From an uncultured Prevotellaceae bacterium (lineage in GTDB: Bacteria; Bacteroidota; Bacteroidia; Bacteroidales; Muribaculaceae), in contig ONRP01000002.1 in NCBI GenBank assembly GCA_900320245.1, positions 62,001-126,000 on the forward strand: a stretch of DNA of 64,000 nt, read 5' to 3'. This document shows positions 9,022 to 16,253 of this stretch, one piece after another (positions within the stretch are counted from its first letter, which is position 1; each line of letters starts with the position of its first letter). The notes below the pieces were generated by a model. The model worked only from the letters and a program-made list of their open reading frames with translations, was not told the origin of the DNA and did not search any database. A program made the translations under genes and the position numbers.

Positions 9022-10125
9022 ATGAAAGAGATGAGAAAGATATTTTTCATATTGCTGGCGGGGCTGCTGGCACTGGCGGCCTGTGACGATAATGGCAAGG
9101 ACAGGCCCAGTGAGGGCAAATCGGCACGCATCTATCTGGAGATATTTACCGGTAGCCTGGGAGGGTACTATATCTATGACTCCAATGGTAAACTGATATT
9201 TGAGTGCCCCAAGGGCTATGGCATCACCCAGTTGACAGGCGAGGGCAAGAACTGGTATGGCGTGCTGCAGTCCAACAGCGACTCGATCTACCGCATCTTG
9301 AAGAACGGCAAGGTCGTCATCTCCACGCCCAACGAGATCATGGGTCTCGCCGTTGAAAATGGCGACATCTACACCTTGCAGTGGGACAAGGAACCTAACT
9401 TCAACTCCATCGATCACTACACGGCAAGGATCTTCAAGAACGAGCGCCAACTCTATGAGTACGACAGCGAGGAACTGTTTATCTACGGCCTCAGCGTGGA
9501 TCACGGCGACCTCATTGCCAGGGCATACTATAACGGCCACTACGGCACGCCCACCTACTGGCTCAACGGCAAGATTTATTCACTCCCGATACACGTGGGC
9601 AGTGATTTCACACCTATTGCTGAAATCGTTAAAAACGGGAAAGACACGCTGGCTGTTATAGACGAGTATGTTTACAGCCAGTCCCCGTACTGGTGGATGA
9701 ACGGAGAAGCCCATCAGTTGCCACAGGACTTTGGCCTTAACATTGGGATCGGGTCGAGATACCCGAGACCAAAAATCGCCATTGCCGGTGGCGTTTCTTA
9801 CATGGCAGGCTACCGTCGTAGCACAATTGTGCTGATGGTGGGTGGCCAGGAATACCCACTTGACGTTCCAGCCGGCAACATGATCATCAAGGTGCAACGC
9901 CATGGCAACGACGTCTATACGCTCACGTGCAGTAATCAAACCAAATATCCGCCTAATGGCAACACCCGCATCTTCAAGGGGACAGAGCCCGTTGAGATCG
10001 ACGGCAGGGCCTATATCAAGGACGCTCGCTATCCAGGCGACGGATCAGCGGTCTTTTATCAAGGGGGCGACACGGTCAACTTGTCCGAATTTTCGGTCTA
10101 TGACTTCGTCGTCCTGGACAAATAA
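9022..10125 (+). CDS. Predicted lipoprotein with propeller-like NG repeats
   Basis: A 367-residue lipoprotein with lipobox LAAC after a short hydrophobic signal (KIFFILLAGLLALAAC). ATG at 9022 is preferred; TTG at 9019 and ATG at 9031 are possible. The mature part has irregularly spaced segments of the type (Y/I/F)-x-x-NG-(K/E)-x-x-x-L, for example RILKNGKVVI, YWLNGKIYSLP and WWMNGEAHQLP, with other strand-rich segments between. That pattern suggests a beta-propeller. It is the last gene of the ECF cassette, 5 bp after the first lipoprotein, and is followed by a hairpin at 10131-10150. Function unknown; ligand capture at the surface is inference. Confidence 0.78.
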   Translation: MKEMRKIFFILLAGLLALAACDDNGKDRPSEGKSARIYLEIFTGSLGGYYIYDSNGKLIFECPKGYGITQLTGEGKNWYGVLQSNSDSIYRILKNGKVVISTPNEIMGLAVENGDIYTLQWDKEPNFNSIDHYTARIFKNERQLYEYDSEELFIYGLSVDHGDLIARAYYNGHYGTPTYWLNGKIYSLPIHVGSDFTPIAEIVKNGKDTLAVIDEYVYSQSPYWWMNGEAHQLPQDFGLNIGIGSRYPRPKIAIAGGVSYMAGYRRSTIVLMVGGQEYPLDVPAGNMIIKVQRHGNDVYTLTCSNQTKYPPNGNTRIFKGTEPVEIDGRAYIKDARYPGDGSAVFYQGGDTVNLSEFSVYDFVVLDK

Positions 10126-10130
10126 GCATG

Positions 10131-10150
10131 AGGGAACAAAATGGTTCCCT
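10131..10150 (+). terminator. Possible terminator after ECF cassette
   Basis: AGGGAAC-aaaatg-GTTCCCT, a 7-bp perfect stem just after the lipoprotein stop, followed by an A-rich rather than T-rich tract. It is a candidate end of the cassette transcript or a processing hairpin. Confidence 0.45.
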
Positions 10151-10280
10151 AAAAACAGTAGTGAACGCATCCACGACATCAGACAAAAAAGAGGAATACG
10201 CACTAACTTTTTGGAAAAAATGCATGTGGATGCATTCACTTTTTCTTTAAATTTGCACTGTAACAATCATCTCATTAGCC

Positions 10281-10439
10281 ATGAATGTCTCGTTAGGTTA
10301 CAGCCTACAGAGTACTGACATTGTTGTCCGCACCTACGGCGAAAACACCATCAAGCATCTGGACTACAAACCAGACTACCCGAACTTACAGAACGACCGC
10401 TATCACTGTCTATCCTTCAAACTGGGCATCGAGTTATAG
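10281..10439 (+). pseudogene. Small open frame resembling an outer-membrane protein C-terminus
   Basis: A 52-codon frame from ATG 10281 to TAG 10437-10439. The end (DRYHCLSFKLGIEL) has the alternating pattern of the last strand of an outer-membrane beta-barrel, and the start carries no signal peptide. It is therefore more likely a fragment of a lost gene than a functional small protein. A TAAATTTG box 26 bp upstream could still drive it. Low certainty. Confidence 0.35.
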
Positions 10440-10477
10440 GACATTAATCGCCAGAAATTCGGCTCACCCGATAAAAG

Positions 10478-10554
10478 GTGGGGACGGTGTGGTCGAAGAC
10501 CACAGCAAGGCCAGCAGCCTTGGCGAGGTCTTCCGACCTCATGCTTGCCCCCAC
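10478..10554. repeat. Three-hairpin, cloverleaf-like element
   Basis: A closing stem GTGGGG (10478-10483) / CCCCAC (10549-10554) encloses three perfect hairpins: TGTGGTC-GAA-GACCACA (10488-10504), CAAGGC-CAGCA-GCCTTG (10506-10522) and GAGGTC-TTCC-GACCTC (10525-10540). No T-tract and no tRNA signature (no T-loop or anticodon arm) are seen. It could be a structured RNA or a DNA repeat made of the hairpin type seen elsewhere in the window. Confidence 0.55.
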
Positions 10555-10575
10555 TAATTTTCCGCTGAGCCTTAA

Positions 10576-10635
10576 ATTCCCGAAAAATCATGAATTTTAA
10601 GGAATCTATTCCCGAAAAATCATGAATTTTAAGGA
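10576..10635. repeat. Two direct repeats of about 26 bp
   Basis: The unit begins CCCGAAAAATCATGAATT and ends TTTAAGGAA, and occurs twice with a 32-bp period just before the truncated ATPase. Each copy holds an imperfect palindrome around TCATGA, so they may have been operator sites of the lost gene front. Confidence 0.6.
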
Positions 10636-10653
10636 AATTTGTTGCAGAATTAA

Positions 10654-11283
10654 CATCCAGGCAAGGAGGTAGCGATACTGCGTGAATTGACCGAAAGTTA
10701 CCTCTATAAAGACATTCTTGAATTCGATAGGATTCATAAGCCCGAAAAATTGACCAAACTGCTTCAGGCTTTAGCCTATCAGGTGGGGGCCGAAGTGTCC
10801 TATAATGAGTTGTCACAACTCTGCGGTCTGGATGCCAAGACGGTGGCTAGTTATATCTCTATTCTCGAGCAGGCTTATATCATCTTCCGTTTGGGCACAT
10901 TCAGCCGCAACCTGCGCAACGAATTGAAAAACAGCCGCAAAATCCACTTCTATGACAATGGAATCAGAAATGCCTTAATAGGCAATTTCTCTCAAGTCGA
11001 GAATCGCACTGATGTTGGGGCCTTGTTTGAGAATTATGCCATTGCCGAACGGATGAAACGCAAAAAGTACTTGATGGACTATGCAAGAAGTTGGTTCTGG
11101 CGAAATACCAATAAACAAGAAATTGACTATATCGAAGAGAAAGACGGTAAGATTCATGCCTATGAGTTAAAATGGAACCCCAAACGCAAAGCCTCAGCAC
11201 CATTGTCGTTCCGCAATGCCTATCCAGATGCCGATTTCACCGTCATCAACCGAGACAACATTGAAGATCTACTCCTTTATTGA
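10654..11283 (+). pseudogene. 5'-truncated AAA ATPase, DUF4143 part only
   Basis: About 209 residues match the C-terminal half of the Bacteroidales AAA_14/DUF4143 ATPase family, which is normally about 380-400 residues: LTESYLYKDILEFDRIHKPEKL, then a winged-helix segment (LSQLCGLDAKTVASYI), HFYDNGIRNALIGNF, a nuclease-like core (FWRNTNKQEIDYIEE..YELKWNP). Family-like sequence continues upstream of the TTG at 10687 (PGKEVAILREL) until an in-frame TAA at 10651, and no ATP-binding domain precedes it. The N-terminal half with Walker A and B is therefore gone. Composition is AT-richer than its neighbours. A product from TTG is possible but would lack ATPase activity. Confidence 0.75.
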
Positions 11284-11345
11284 CCATGAATGGGCCGTGA
11301 ATATCTTAATCCATGATCATTAGCGGTCATTCGTGTTTATTAAAA

Positions 11346-11377
11346 TTTGATTCTCTGGATTTTATGTCGTAACTTTG
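11346..11377 (+). promoter_or_regulatory. Bacteroidetes promoter of the GntP gene, possibly leaderless
   Basis: TTTG (11346-11349), a 20-bp spacer, and TAACTTTG (11370-11377) match the Bacteroidetes consensus. The ATG at 11383 is only 5 bp after the -7 box, so transcription should begin at or next to the start codon. Confidence 0.7.
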
Positions 11378-11382
11378 CGGTT

Positions 11383-12852
11383 ATGACAACAATAGGCACT
11401 TTATTGATATTTGCTGCTGCCATCGTGCTGATGGTGGTGGCGATTGCGCGGTGGAAGGTCCACCCGTTCCTGGCGATACTGGGTACCGCGATATTGCTCG
11501 CTGTGGTGCTGGGCGTGCCGTACACCGACCTCCCTGACGTGATAGGCAAGGGCTTCGGCGGCGTGTTCTGCGGCATCGCACTGGTGATTATCTTCGGCAC
11601 GCTGATTGGCAGCGTGCTGGAACACACTGGCGGCGCGGTGGCCCTGGCCCGCGCGGTGGAACGCGTGGTGGGCAAGCGGCATCCGCGCCTGGCGATGATG
11701 CTCATCGGCTGGATTGTGTCGATACCGGTGTTCTGTGACAGCGGTTTTGTGCTTGTCAGCCCGATAGGCAAGTCGCTGGCACGACGGTCAGGCGCTTCGC
11801 CCGTGCCGCTGATGCTCGCGCTGGCGGCGGGACTGTTTGCCTCGCATGTGTTCATCCCTCCCACACCCGGTCCCGTGGCAGCCGCCGGCATGGTGGGTCT
11901 CGAAAACGACCTGCTGCTGGTCATCGGCCTGGGTGCCGTAATCTCGCTCCTGTCGCTTGTTCCCGCCTATTGGTTCTCTGGAAGATTCATGATCCCGGAA
12001 AACTCGGAGAACTCGGAGGGCTCGGAGAACTCGGAGGGCTCGGAGAACTCGGAGGGCTCGGAGGGCTCGGAGGGCTCGGAGAACTCGGAGGGCTCGGAGA
12101 ACTCGGAGATCTCGGAGAACTCGGAGATCTCGGAGGGCTCGGAGAACTCGGAGCGCCAGCGCCCGAACTGCGGGGCGACGCTGGCGCTGCTGCCTATCCT
12201 GTTGCCCATCGTGCTGATGGCACTGGGCAGCGTGGCGTCACTGGTGGCAATGCCCGAAGGCATCACCGCCGCACTTACCTTCCTGGGCAAGCCTGTCATC
12301 GCCCTGATAATCGCGACGCTGTCTTGCCTGCCGCTGCTGATGAAGGCCAAAACGACAGACCTGTTCTATGACATCACCCAATCGTCGCTCCAGACCGCAG
12401 GTCCCATCATCTTTATCACCGCAGCAGGCGGTGTGTTGGGCGCCGTGGTCGTAGCCAGCGGCTTTGTCGATATCATCAAGGAGTCGGGCGAAGCGCTCAA
12501 AGCCCTTGGCGTGGTGTTCCCCTTCCTGATCGCCGCCATCCTGAAGTCGGCCCAGGGCTCATCGACCGTCGCCATCACGACCACGGCGAGCATGATGGGC
12601 CTGTTCAGCGACTCGGGCTCGATGATGAACGCACTGGGATTCACCAGTCCGCTGGCTGCCGCCCTGGTGGTGATGGCCATCGGCGCCGGCGCCATGACCG
12701 TGTCACACGCCAACGACAGTTACTTCTGGGTAGTAACCGGTTTCGGCGGCATCAAGGCCCGCGACGGCTACCGCACCATGACGCTTATGACCCTGTTGAT
12801 GGGCCTCACTGCCATCGCAGTCATTGCCCTCGCCGCCGCCCTGTTGCTGTAA
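11383..12852 (+). CDS. GntP-family gluconate/organic-acid permease with Ser-Glu repeat insert
   Basis: A 489-residue polytopic membrane protein of the GntP family, with about 12 hydrophobic segments, the motif IPVFCDSGFVL, HVFIPPTPGPVAAA and a C-terminal TVSHANDSYFWVV. The family imports gluconate or related hydroxy acids with protons across the inner membrane. The start at 11383 is fixed by the TAACTTTG promoter 5 bp upstream. After about residue 206, in a loop between membrane segments, lie 17 tandem triplets (N/G/I)-S-E encoded by an exact 9-bp repeat (12001-12153). The family is normally about 430-450 residues without it. No gluconate kinase is adjacent, so the substrate stays open. Confidence 0.9.
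   Translation: MTTIGTLLIFAAAIVLMVVAIARWKVHPFLAILGTAILLAVVLGVPYTDLPDVIGKGFGGVFCGIALVIIFGTLIGSVLEHTGGAVALARAVERVVGKRHPRLAMMLIGWIVSIPVFCDSGFVLVSPIGKSLARRSGASPVPLMLALAAGLFASHVFIPPTPGPVAAAGMVGLENDLLLVIGLGAVISLLSLVPAYWFSGRFMIPENSENSEGSENSEGSENSEGSEGSEGSENSEGSENSEISENSEISEGSENSERQRPNCGATLALLPILLPIVLMALGSVASLVAMPEGITAALTFLGKPVIALIIATLSCLPLLMKAKTTDLFYDITQSSLQTAGPIIFITAAGGVLGAVVVASGFVDIIKESGEALKALGVVFPFLIAAILKSAQGSSTVAITTTASMMGLFSDSGSMMNALGFTSPLAAALVVMAIGAGAMTVSHANDSYFWVVTGFGGIKARDGYRTMTLMTLLMGLTAIAVIALAAALLL
12001..12153 (+). repeat. In-gene minisatellite, 17 x 9 bp
   Basis: Seventeen consecutive units NNCTCGGAG with NN = AA, GG or AT, all in frame with the permease and coding NSE, GSE or ISE. Only the first two bases of the unit vary. 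Because each unit is three codons, copy-number slippage would lengthen or shorten the loop without a frameshift. Confidence 0.95.
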
Positions 12853-12894
12853 AGGGAAGAAAAACGGGAAAAAAGGATACTGACATTTTTACAG

Positions 12895-12910
12895 TGGCAC
12901 GTTTCTTGCT
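12895..12910 (+). promoter_or_regulatory. Sigma-54-like promoter before the adenosyltransferase
   Basis: TGGCAC-GTTTC-TTGCT fits the -24/-12 consensus TGGCAC-N5-TTGCW exactly in sequence and spacing. It points toward the adenosyltransferase start at 12992. Only a weak TATGTTTA box is present for the housekeeping sigma factor. Confidence 0.6.
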
Positions 12911-12991
12911 GGTGATATAACATTGGCGGAATTTGTCCGTTATGTTTAATATGATTCATCAACAATAACTACAAAACAGGATATAAACACT

Positions 12992-13546
12992 ATGAAAGGT
13001 AAAGTTTACACCCGCACCGGCGATGCCGGCATGACGTCGCTGGTGAGCAGCAACCGCGTGAGCAAGGACGACGTGCGCGTCGAGGCCTACGGCACCGTCG
13101 ATGAGTTGAATTCCAACATCGGTGTGCTGCTGCACAGCACCAAACTCGATGACCATGAGGTGATTGACCTGCTGCGCAAGGCCCAGAACAAACTGTTCAA
13201 CATCGGCGCCTATCTGGCCAACGATGCTGCCGACGCCACCCTCTACGGCCTGACACAGGACGACATTACGGCTCTGGAACAGATGATGGATAAGATGAGC
13301 GAGGTGCTGCCGCCCATGCGCGGCTTCATCCTGCCTGGAGGCACCCGCCTGTCGGCACAGGCCGACCGCTGCCGCACCATCACGCGCCGAGCCGAGCGCC
13401 GTGTGGTGACCCTGAACAGGACTGCTCCGGTCAATTCGCTTGTGCTCGAATATCTGAACCGCCTGAGCGATTTCTTCTTCGTTTTTGCGCGTTATAACAA
13501 TATCCAAAACCAGGTAGAGGAAATTTATTGGGACAAAGACGCATGA
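12992..13546 (+). CDS. PduO-type corrinoid adenosyltransferase
   Basis: A 184-residue ATP:cob(I)alamin adenosyltransferase. The N-terminal nucleotide-binding motif reads TRTGDAGMTSL (7-17), followed by YGTVDELNS, GGTRLSAQADRCRTITRRAER and a C-terminal LNRLSDFFFVFAR, the hallmarks of the PduO/MMAB trimeric type. It makes adenosylcobalamin, the cofactor of methylmalonyl-CoA mutase and related enzymes, in the cytoplasm. Length is normal. It stands alone: no other cobalamin gene and no recognisable cobalamin riboswitch precede it. A sigma-54-like promoter lies 82 bp upstream. Confidence 0.93.
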   Translation: MKGKVYTRTGDAGMTSLVSSNRVSKDDVRVEAYGTVDELNSNIGVLLHSTKLDDHEVIDLLRKAQNKLFNIGAYLANDAADATLYGLTQDDITALEQMMDKMSEVLPPMRGFILPGGTRLSAQADRCRTITRRAERRVVTLNRTAPVNSLVLEYLNRLSDFFFVFARYNNIQNQVEEIYWDKDA

Positions 13547-13593
13547 AACTGAAAAAAAATTACGATTTTCCAACCGTATCTGAAAAATTGTAT

Positions 13594-13601
13594 TACCTTT
13601 G
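13594..13601 (+). promoter_or_regulatory. -7 promoter box of the DUF2795 gene
   Basis: TACCTTTG lies 52 bp before the ATG at 13654. No convincing TTTG element is found at the usual distance upstream. Confidence 0.5.
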
Positions 13602-13653
13602 CGCAATTTTAAAAAACAGGATATTTTCATAAAAAGCACAACTAGAAAAAACT

Positions 13654-13878
13654 ATGTATTGGACACTTGAATTGGCAACAAAACTCGAGGATGCTCCCTG
13701 GCCCGCTACCAAGGCCGAACTCATCGACTATGCCGTGCGCAGTGGCGCACCTCTCGAAGTGATCGAAAACCTGCAGGAGATAGAAGACGAAGGCGACACC
13801 TATGAGTCCATCGAGGACATCTGGCCCGACTATCCGACCAACGACGACGACTTCTTCTTTGACCCTGACGAGTATTGA
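13654..13878 (+). CDS. DUF2795 small acidic protein
   Basis: A 74-residue acidic protein: MYWTLELATKLEDAPWPATK at the N-terminus, then a short helical domain and a tail very rich in Asp and Glu. This matches the small DUF2795 proteins found throughout Bacteroidetes, whose function is unknown. It has its own promoter box upstream and a strong terminator downstream, so it is a single-gene unit, probably well expressed. Confidence 0.85.
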   Translation: MYWTLELATKLEDAPWPATKAELIDYAVRSGAPLEVIENLQEIEDEGDTYESIEDIWPDYPTNDDDFFFDPDEY

Positions 13879-13909
13879 CACATCATTACAAATGATATGA
13901 AAACAGTGA

Positions 13910-13943
13910 CAGCCCTGAGGATTTTCCTCGGGGCTGCCTTTTT
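13910..13943 (+). terminator. Intrinsic terminator of the DUF2795 gene
   Basis: CAGCCCTGAGG - attttt loop - CCTCGGGGCTG, an 11-bp stem with one G-T pair, followed by CCTTTTTG. It sits between two convergent genes. Confidence 0.9.
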
Positions 13944-13968
13944 GTCTTGAAAACAACCTGACGGCGTG

Positions 13969-15684
13969 CTAGAAGAACACACCGCTGGTGTAGCCGAACC
14001 AGCGCAGCACGGTCTCGCCCCACACGATAATCATGATCCAACTGATGAACATCATCGTGATACCGAACTTGAAGGTGTCGCTCCAACTGTACTGGTTGGT
14101 GGTGTAGAGCAACGCCGCCGGCTTGCTGTTGAAAGGCAGCACATAGACGTGGCCGACCAGCAAGGCCACGGGGAAGGCCAGGCTCATGATGGGATAGCCG
14201 TTCTTCTGCGCCACACCGATGGCGATGGGAATGAAGATGAGCGTGAGCATCGTCTTGGACTCAAAGACGAGCGAGAACAAGAGGATACCCGCCGTCAGTA
14301 TCAGGTATATCGTCCAGAACGGGGTCGACTGCGTGATGCCCAGGCTGGTGAACAAAGCGTCGACCAGCGTGCCCGACAGGCCCGTGGCGTCGAGTCCCGC
14401 ACCCAGCGTATAGGCACCGGCCGAGAACAGCAGCAGGTGCCAGGGGATGTCCACATCGTTCCACTTGACAATGCCGATGCCAGGCAACAGGGCCACCACG
14501 GCGCCCATAAAGGCTACTGCAGTCTGGTTGATGCCATGCTGCTTGTCGGTCGCCCACAGCAGCAGCACGACGACAAAGATGGCGATGGCCTTGTACTCCT
14601 CAGCCTTCATCTTGCCCAGTTTCTTGAGTTCGTCGCGCAGGCGGTCCATACCGCCTTCAATCTGCGGCACACGCTCCTCTTTCTTGAGCGGGAAGTAAAT
14701 CTTGGAGCCCACAAACCAGGCGATGAGTATCAGCAGCAGGTTCATTGGGAAGGCAGCCTTGAACCAGTCCTGATAACTGAACGCGCCCCAGCCCATCGCT
14801 CCAGCGATAATGGAACCGGCAAGCAGCGTGGCACCCGAACCGGTCAGGAACGAGTTGGCGCCCAAGTTGATTTGGAACAGGTTCTGCAAAATCAGGTTGC
14901 GGCCGAAGTTGTTGCGGTTCTTGCCGCCCGTAGCACCATAGATGGCTGCGATGACCATGAAGATGGGCAACAGGATGGCTGCCTTGGCCGTCGTCGCCGA
15001 GATGAATGCCGAAAGCACCAGGTTGATGACGATGAAACTGATCATGATGCCGCTGGCGTTCTTGCCGAACTTGAGCACAAACCAGATGGCAAACCGCTTG
15101 GCGACCTGCGTCTTGACCAGCATGCTGGCGAGGATGAACGACAGGATGTTGAGCCACATCACGGGATGGCCCAACTGGGCATAGGCCGTCTTGTCGGTCG
15201 TGATGCCCGTGAGCACAATTGACAAGATAACGATGAGCGAGGTCAGATAATTGGGTATGGCCTCCGATATCCACAGGATAATCGCCGCAACAAACACAGC
15301 CAGCATCGCATAGTTGATGCGCACAAACTTTTTGTGAGTGGCCTCGGCAAGTTGCGACTGTTGCTGCTCGTTGAGATTTTCGGCCTTGAGTTGCTCGCCA
15401 TCGGCCGTCTTCATCGTCTTGAGTTGATCGGCCTCCATCTGCTCGTAGCGTTTCATCGCCGACTCGGTGAGTGTGGTGGTCTCCTTGTTGGTGTCGATCT
15501 GATTGATGAACGGGATGTCGGCCACCCAATAGAGGATGACAAAGGCCAGAATGGCCAACGGCGCACCGATGCGCTGTAATATCTTTTCAAACCCGGACTT
15601 CTGCATCTTGGGCAGTTTTTCAATCCGGTAGTTGTTCATGTCCAGCGGGTCATAAGCCTGCTGCGTGTTCTGCTCCTCGGCCAT
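13969..15684 (-). CDS. SLC13/DASS-family sodium-coupled anion symporter
   Basis: A 571-residue inner-membrane transporter of the divalent-anion:Na+ symporter family, with about 11-12 hydrophobic segments. The two re-entrant substrate loops are visible as NSFLTGSGATLLAG and FNSKPAALLYTT. Members carry dicarboxylates, sulfate or phosphate; the substrate here is not decided by sequence. The start (MAEEQNTQQAY) is chosen over an upstream in-frame ATG 39 bp earlier because it gives the usual cytoplasmic leader. A hydrophilic, Glu/Gln/Lys-rich insertion of about 55 residues between the first two membrane helices (about residues 62-118) is unusual. Confidence 0.87.
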   Translation of the reverse strand: MAEEQNTQQAYDPLDMNNYRIEKLPKMQKSGFEKILQRIGAPLAILAFVILYWVADIPFINQIDTNKETTTLTESAMKRYEQMEADQLKTMKTADGEQLKAENLNEQQQSQLAEATHKKFVRINYAMLAVFVAAIILWISEAIPNYLTSLIVILSIVLTGITTDKTAYAQLGHPVMWLNILSFILASMLVKTQVAKRFAIWFVLKFGKNASGIMISFIVINLVLSAFISATTAKAAILLPIFMVIAAIYGATGGKNRNNFGRNLILQNLFQINLGANSFLTGSGATLLAGSIIAGAMGWGAFSYQDWFKAAFPMNLLLILIAWFVGSKIYFPLKKEERVPQIEGGMDRLRDELKKLGKMKAEEYKAIAIFVVVLLLWATDKQHGINQTAVAFMGAVVALLPGIGIVKWNDVDIPWHLLLFSAGAYTLGAGLDATGLSGTLVDALFTSLGITQSTPFWTIYLILTAGILLFSLVFESKTMLTLIFIPIAIGVAQKNGYPIMSLAFPVALLVGHVYVLPFNSKPAALLYTTNQYSWSDTFKFGITMMFISWIMIIVWGETVLRWFGYTSGVFF

Positions 15685-15776
15685 TGGGTCGTTTTCTGTT
15701 TGATTGGAAAAAAGGGGGCACACGGCGGGCTGCCGCGGCCCCCTGCATTAAAAACTTCTTCAGTTGCTGTCTACTG

Positions 15777-16247
15777 TTATTTCCAAGTCTTGAAGGGGTT
15801 CTTCATGAGCATGGAATTGTAGTAGCGGGCGTCGCCGGTGACCTCCTCACCCAGCCATGCGGGGCGCTCAAAGGCGGCATTCTCGTCGGGCAGTTCCACC
15901 TCGGCGACGATGAGGCCCTCGTTGTCGCCGTAGAACTCATCGACCTCGAACGTGTATTCACCGGCCTTGACCAGATAACGCGTCTTGTCGATGACACCGG
16001 GCTCGCAGATGAGCAGCAGTTCCTTGACTTCCTCGACAGGAATCTCCTTCTCCCACTCATAGCGGCTGGCGCCGCTGGCATTGCCGATGCCCTTGATGGT
16101 GATGAAACCCTTGTCGCCCTTGACGCGGACACGCACCGTGCGCTCGGGCACCGAACTCAGATAGCCCTGGGTGATGCGGGTAGCCTTGAAAGCCTCAGGC
16201 TTGAAATCACCTTTCACCAAGAATTTTCTTTCGATTTCTTTTGCCAT
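15777..16247 (-). CDS. CYTH-domain triphosphatase
   Basis: A 156-residue CYTH protein with the N-terminal signature EIERKFLV (E-x-E-x-K), then the alternating charged tunnel strands TVRVRVKGDKGFITIKG, RYEWEKEIPVEEV, and FEVDEFYGDNEGLIVAEVEL. Members hydrolyse inorganic or thiamine triphosphate with Mg2+ or Mn2+; the short single-domain bacterial forms are usually tripolyphosphatases. It lies 6 bp after the next upstream gene on the same strand (16254-16898), so they form an operon. Confidence 0.9.
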   Translation of the reverse strand: MAKEIERKFLVKGDFKPEAFKATRITQGYLSSVPERTVRVRVKGDKGFITIKGIGNASGASRYEWEKEIPVEEVKELLLICEPGVIDKTRYLVKAGEYTFEVDEFYGDNEGLIVAEVELPDENAAFERPAWLGEEVTGDARYYNSMLMKNPFKTWK

Positions 16248-16253
16248 ATCCGT

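Larger units (their letters stand above)
10126..10653. other. Decayed spacer of 528 bp
   Basis: Apart from the small open frame at 10281-10439, no intact gene is seen. It holds a hairpin (10131-10150), an inverted repeat ATGCAT-GTGG-ATGCAT (10219-10234), a TAAATTTG promoter-like box (10248-10255), a three-hairpin element (10478-10554), two direct repeats (10576-10635), and then the point where the truncated ATPase begins. Composition is more AT-rich than the flanking genes. Confidence 0.6.

Noticed and set aside
10478-10554. tRNA gene
   Set aside because: The cloverleaf has no acceptor/T-loop consensus and no anticodon-loop marks.
10687-11283. Intact gene starting at TTG 10687
   Set aside because: Family-like residues continue upstream of this TTG, and the ATPase half is absent, so it is a truncated remnant rather than a complete gene.
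12853-12991. Cobalamin riboswitch before the adenosyltransferase
   Set aside because: The 139-bp spacer is short and shows no B12-box or multi-stem core.
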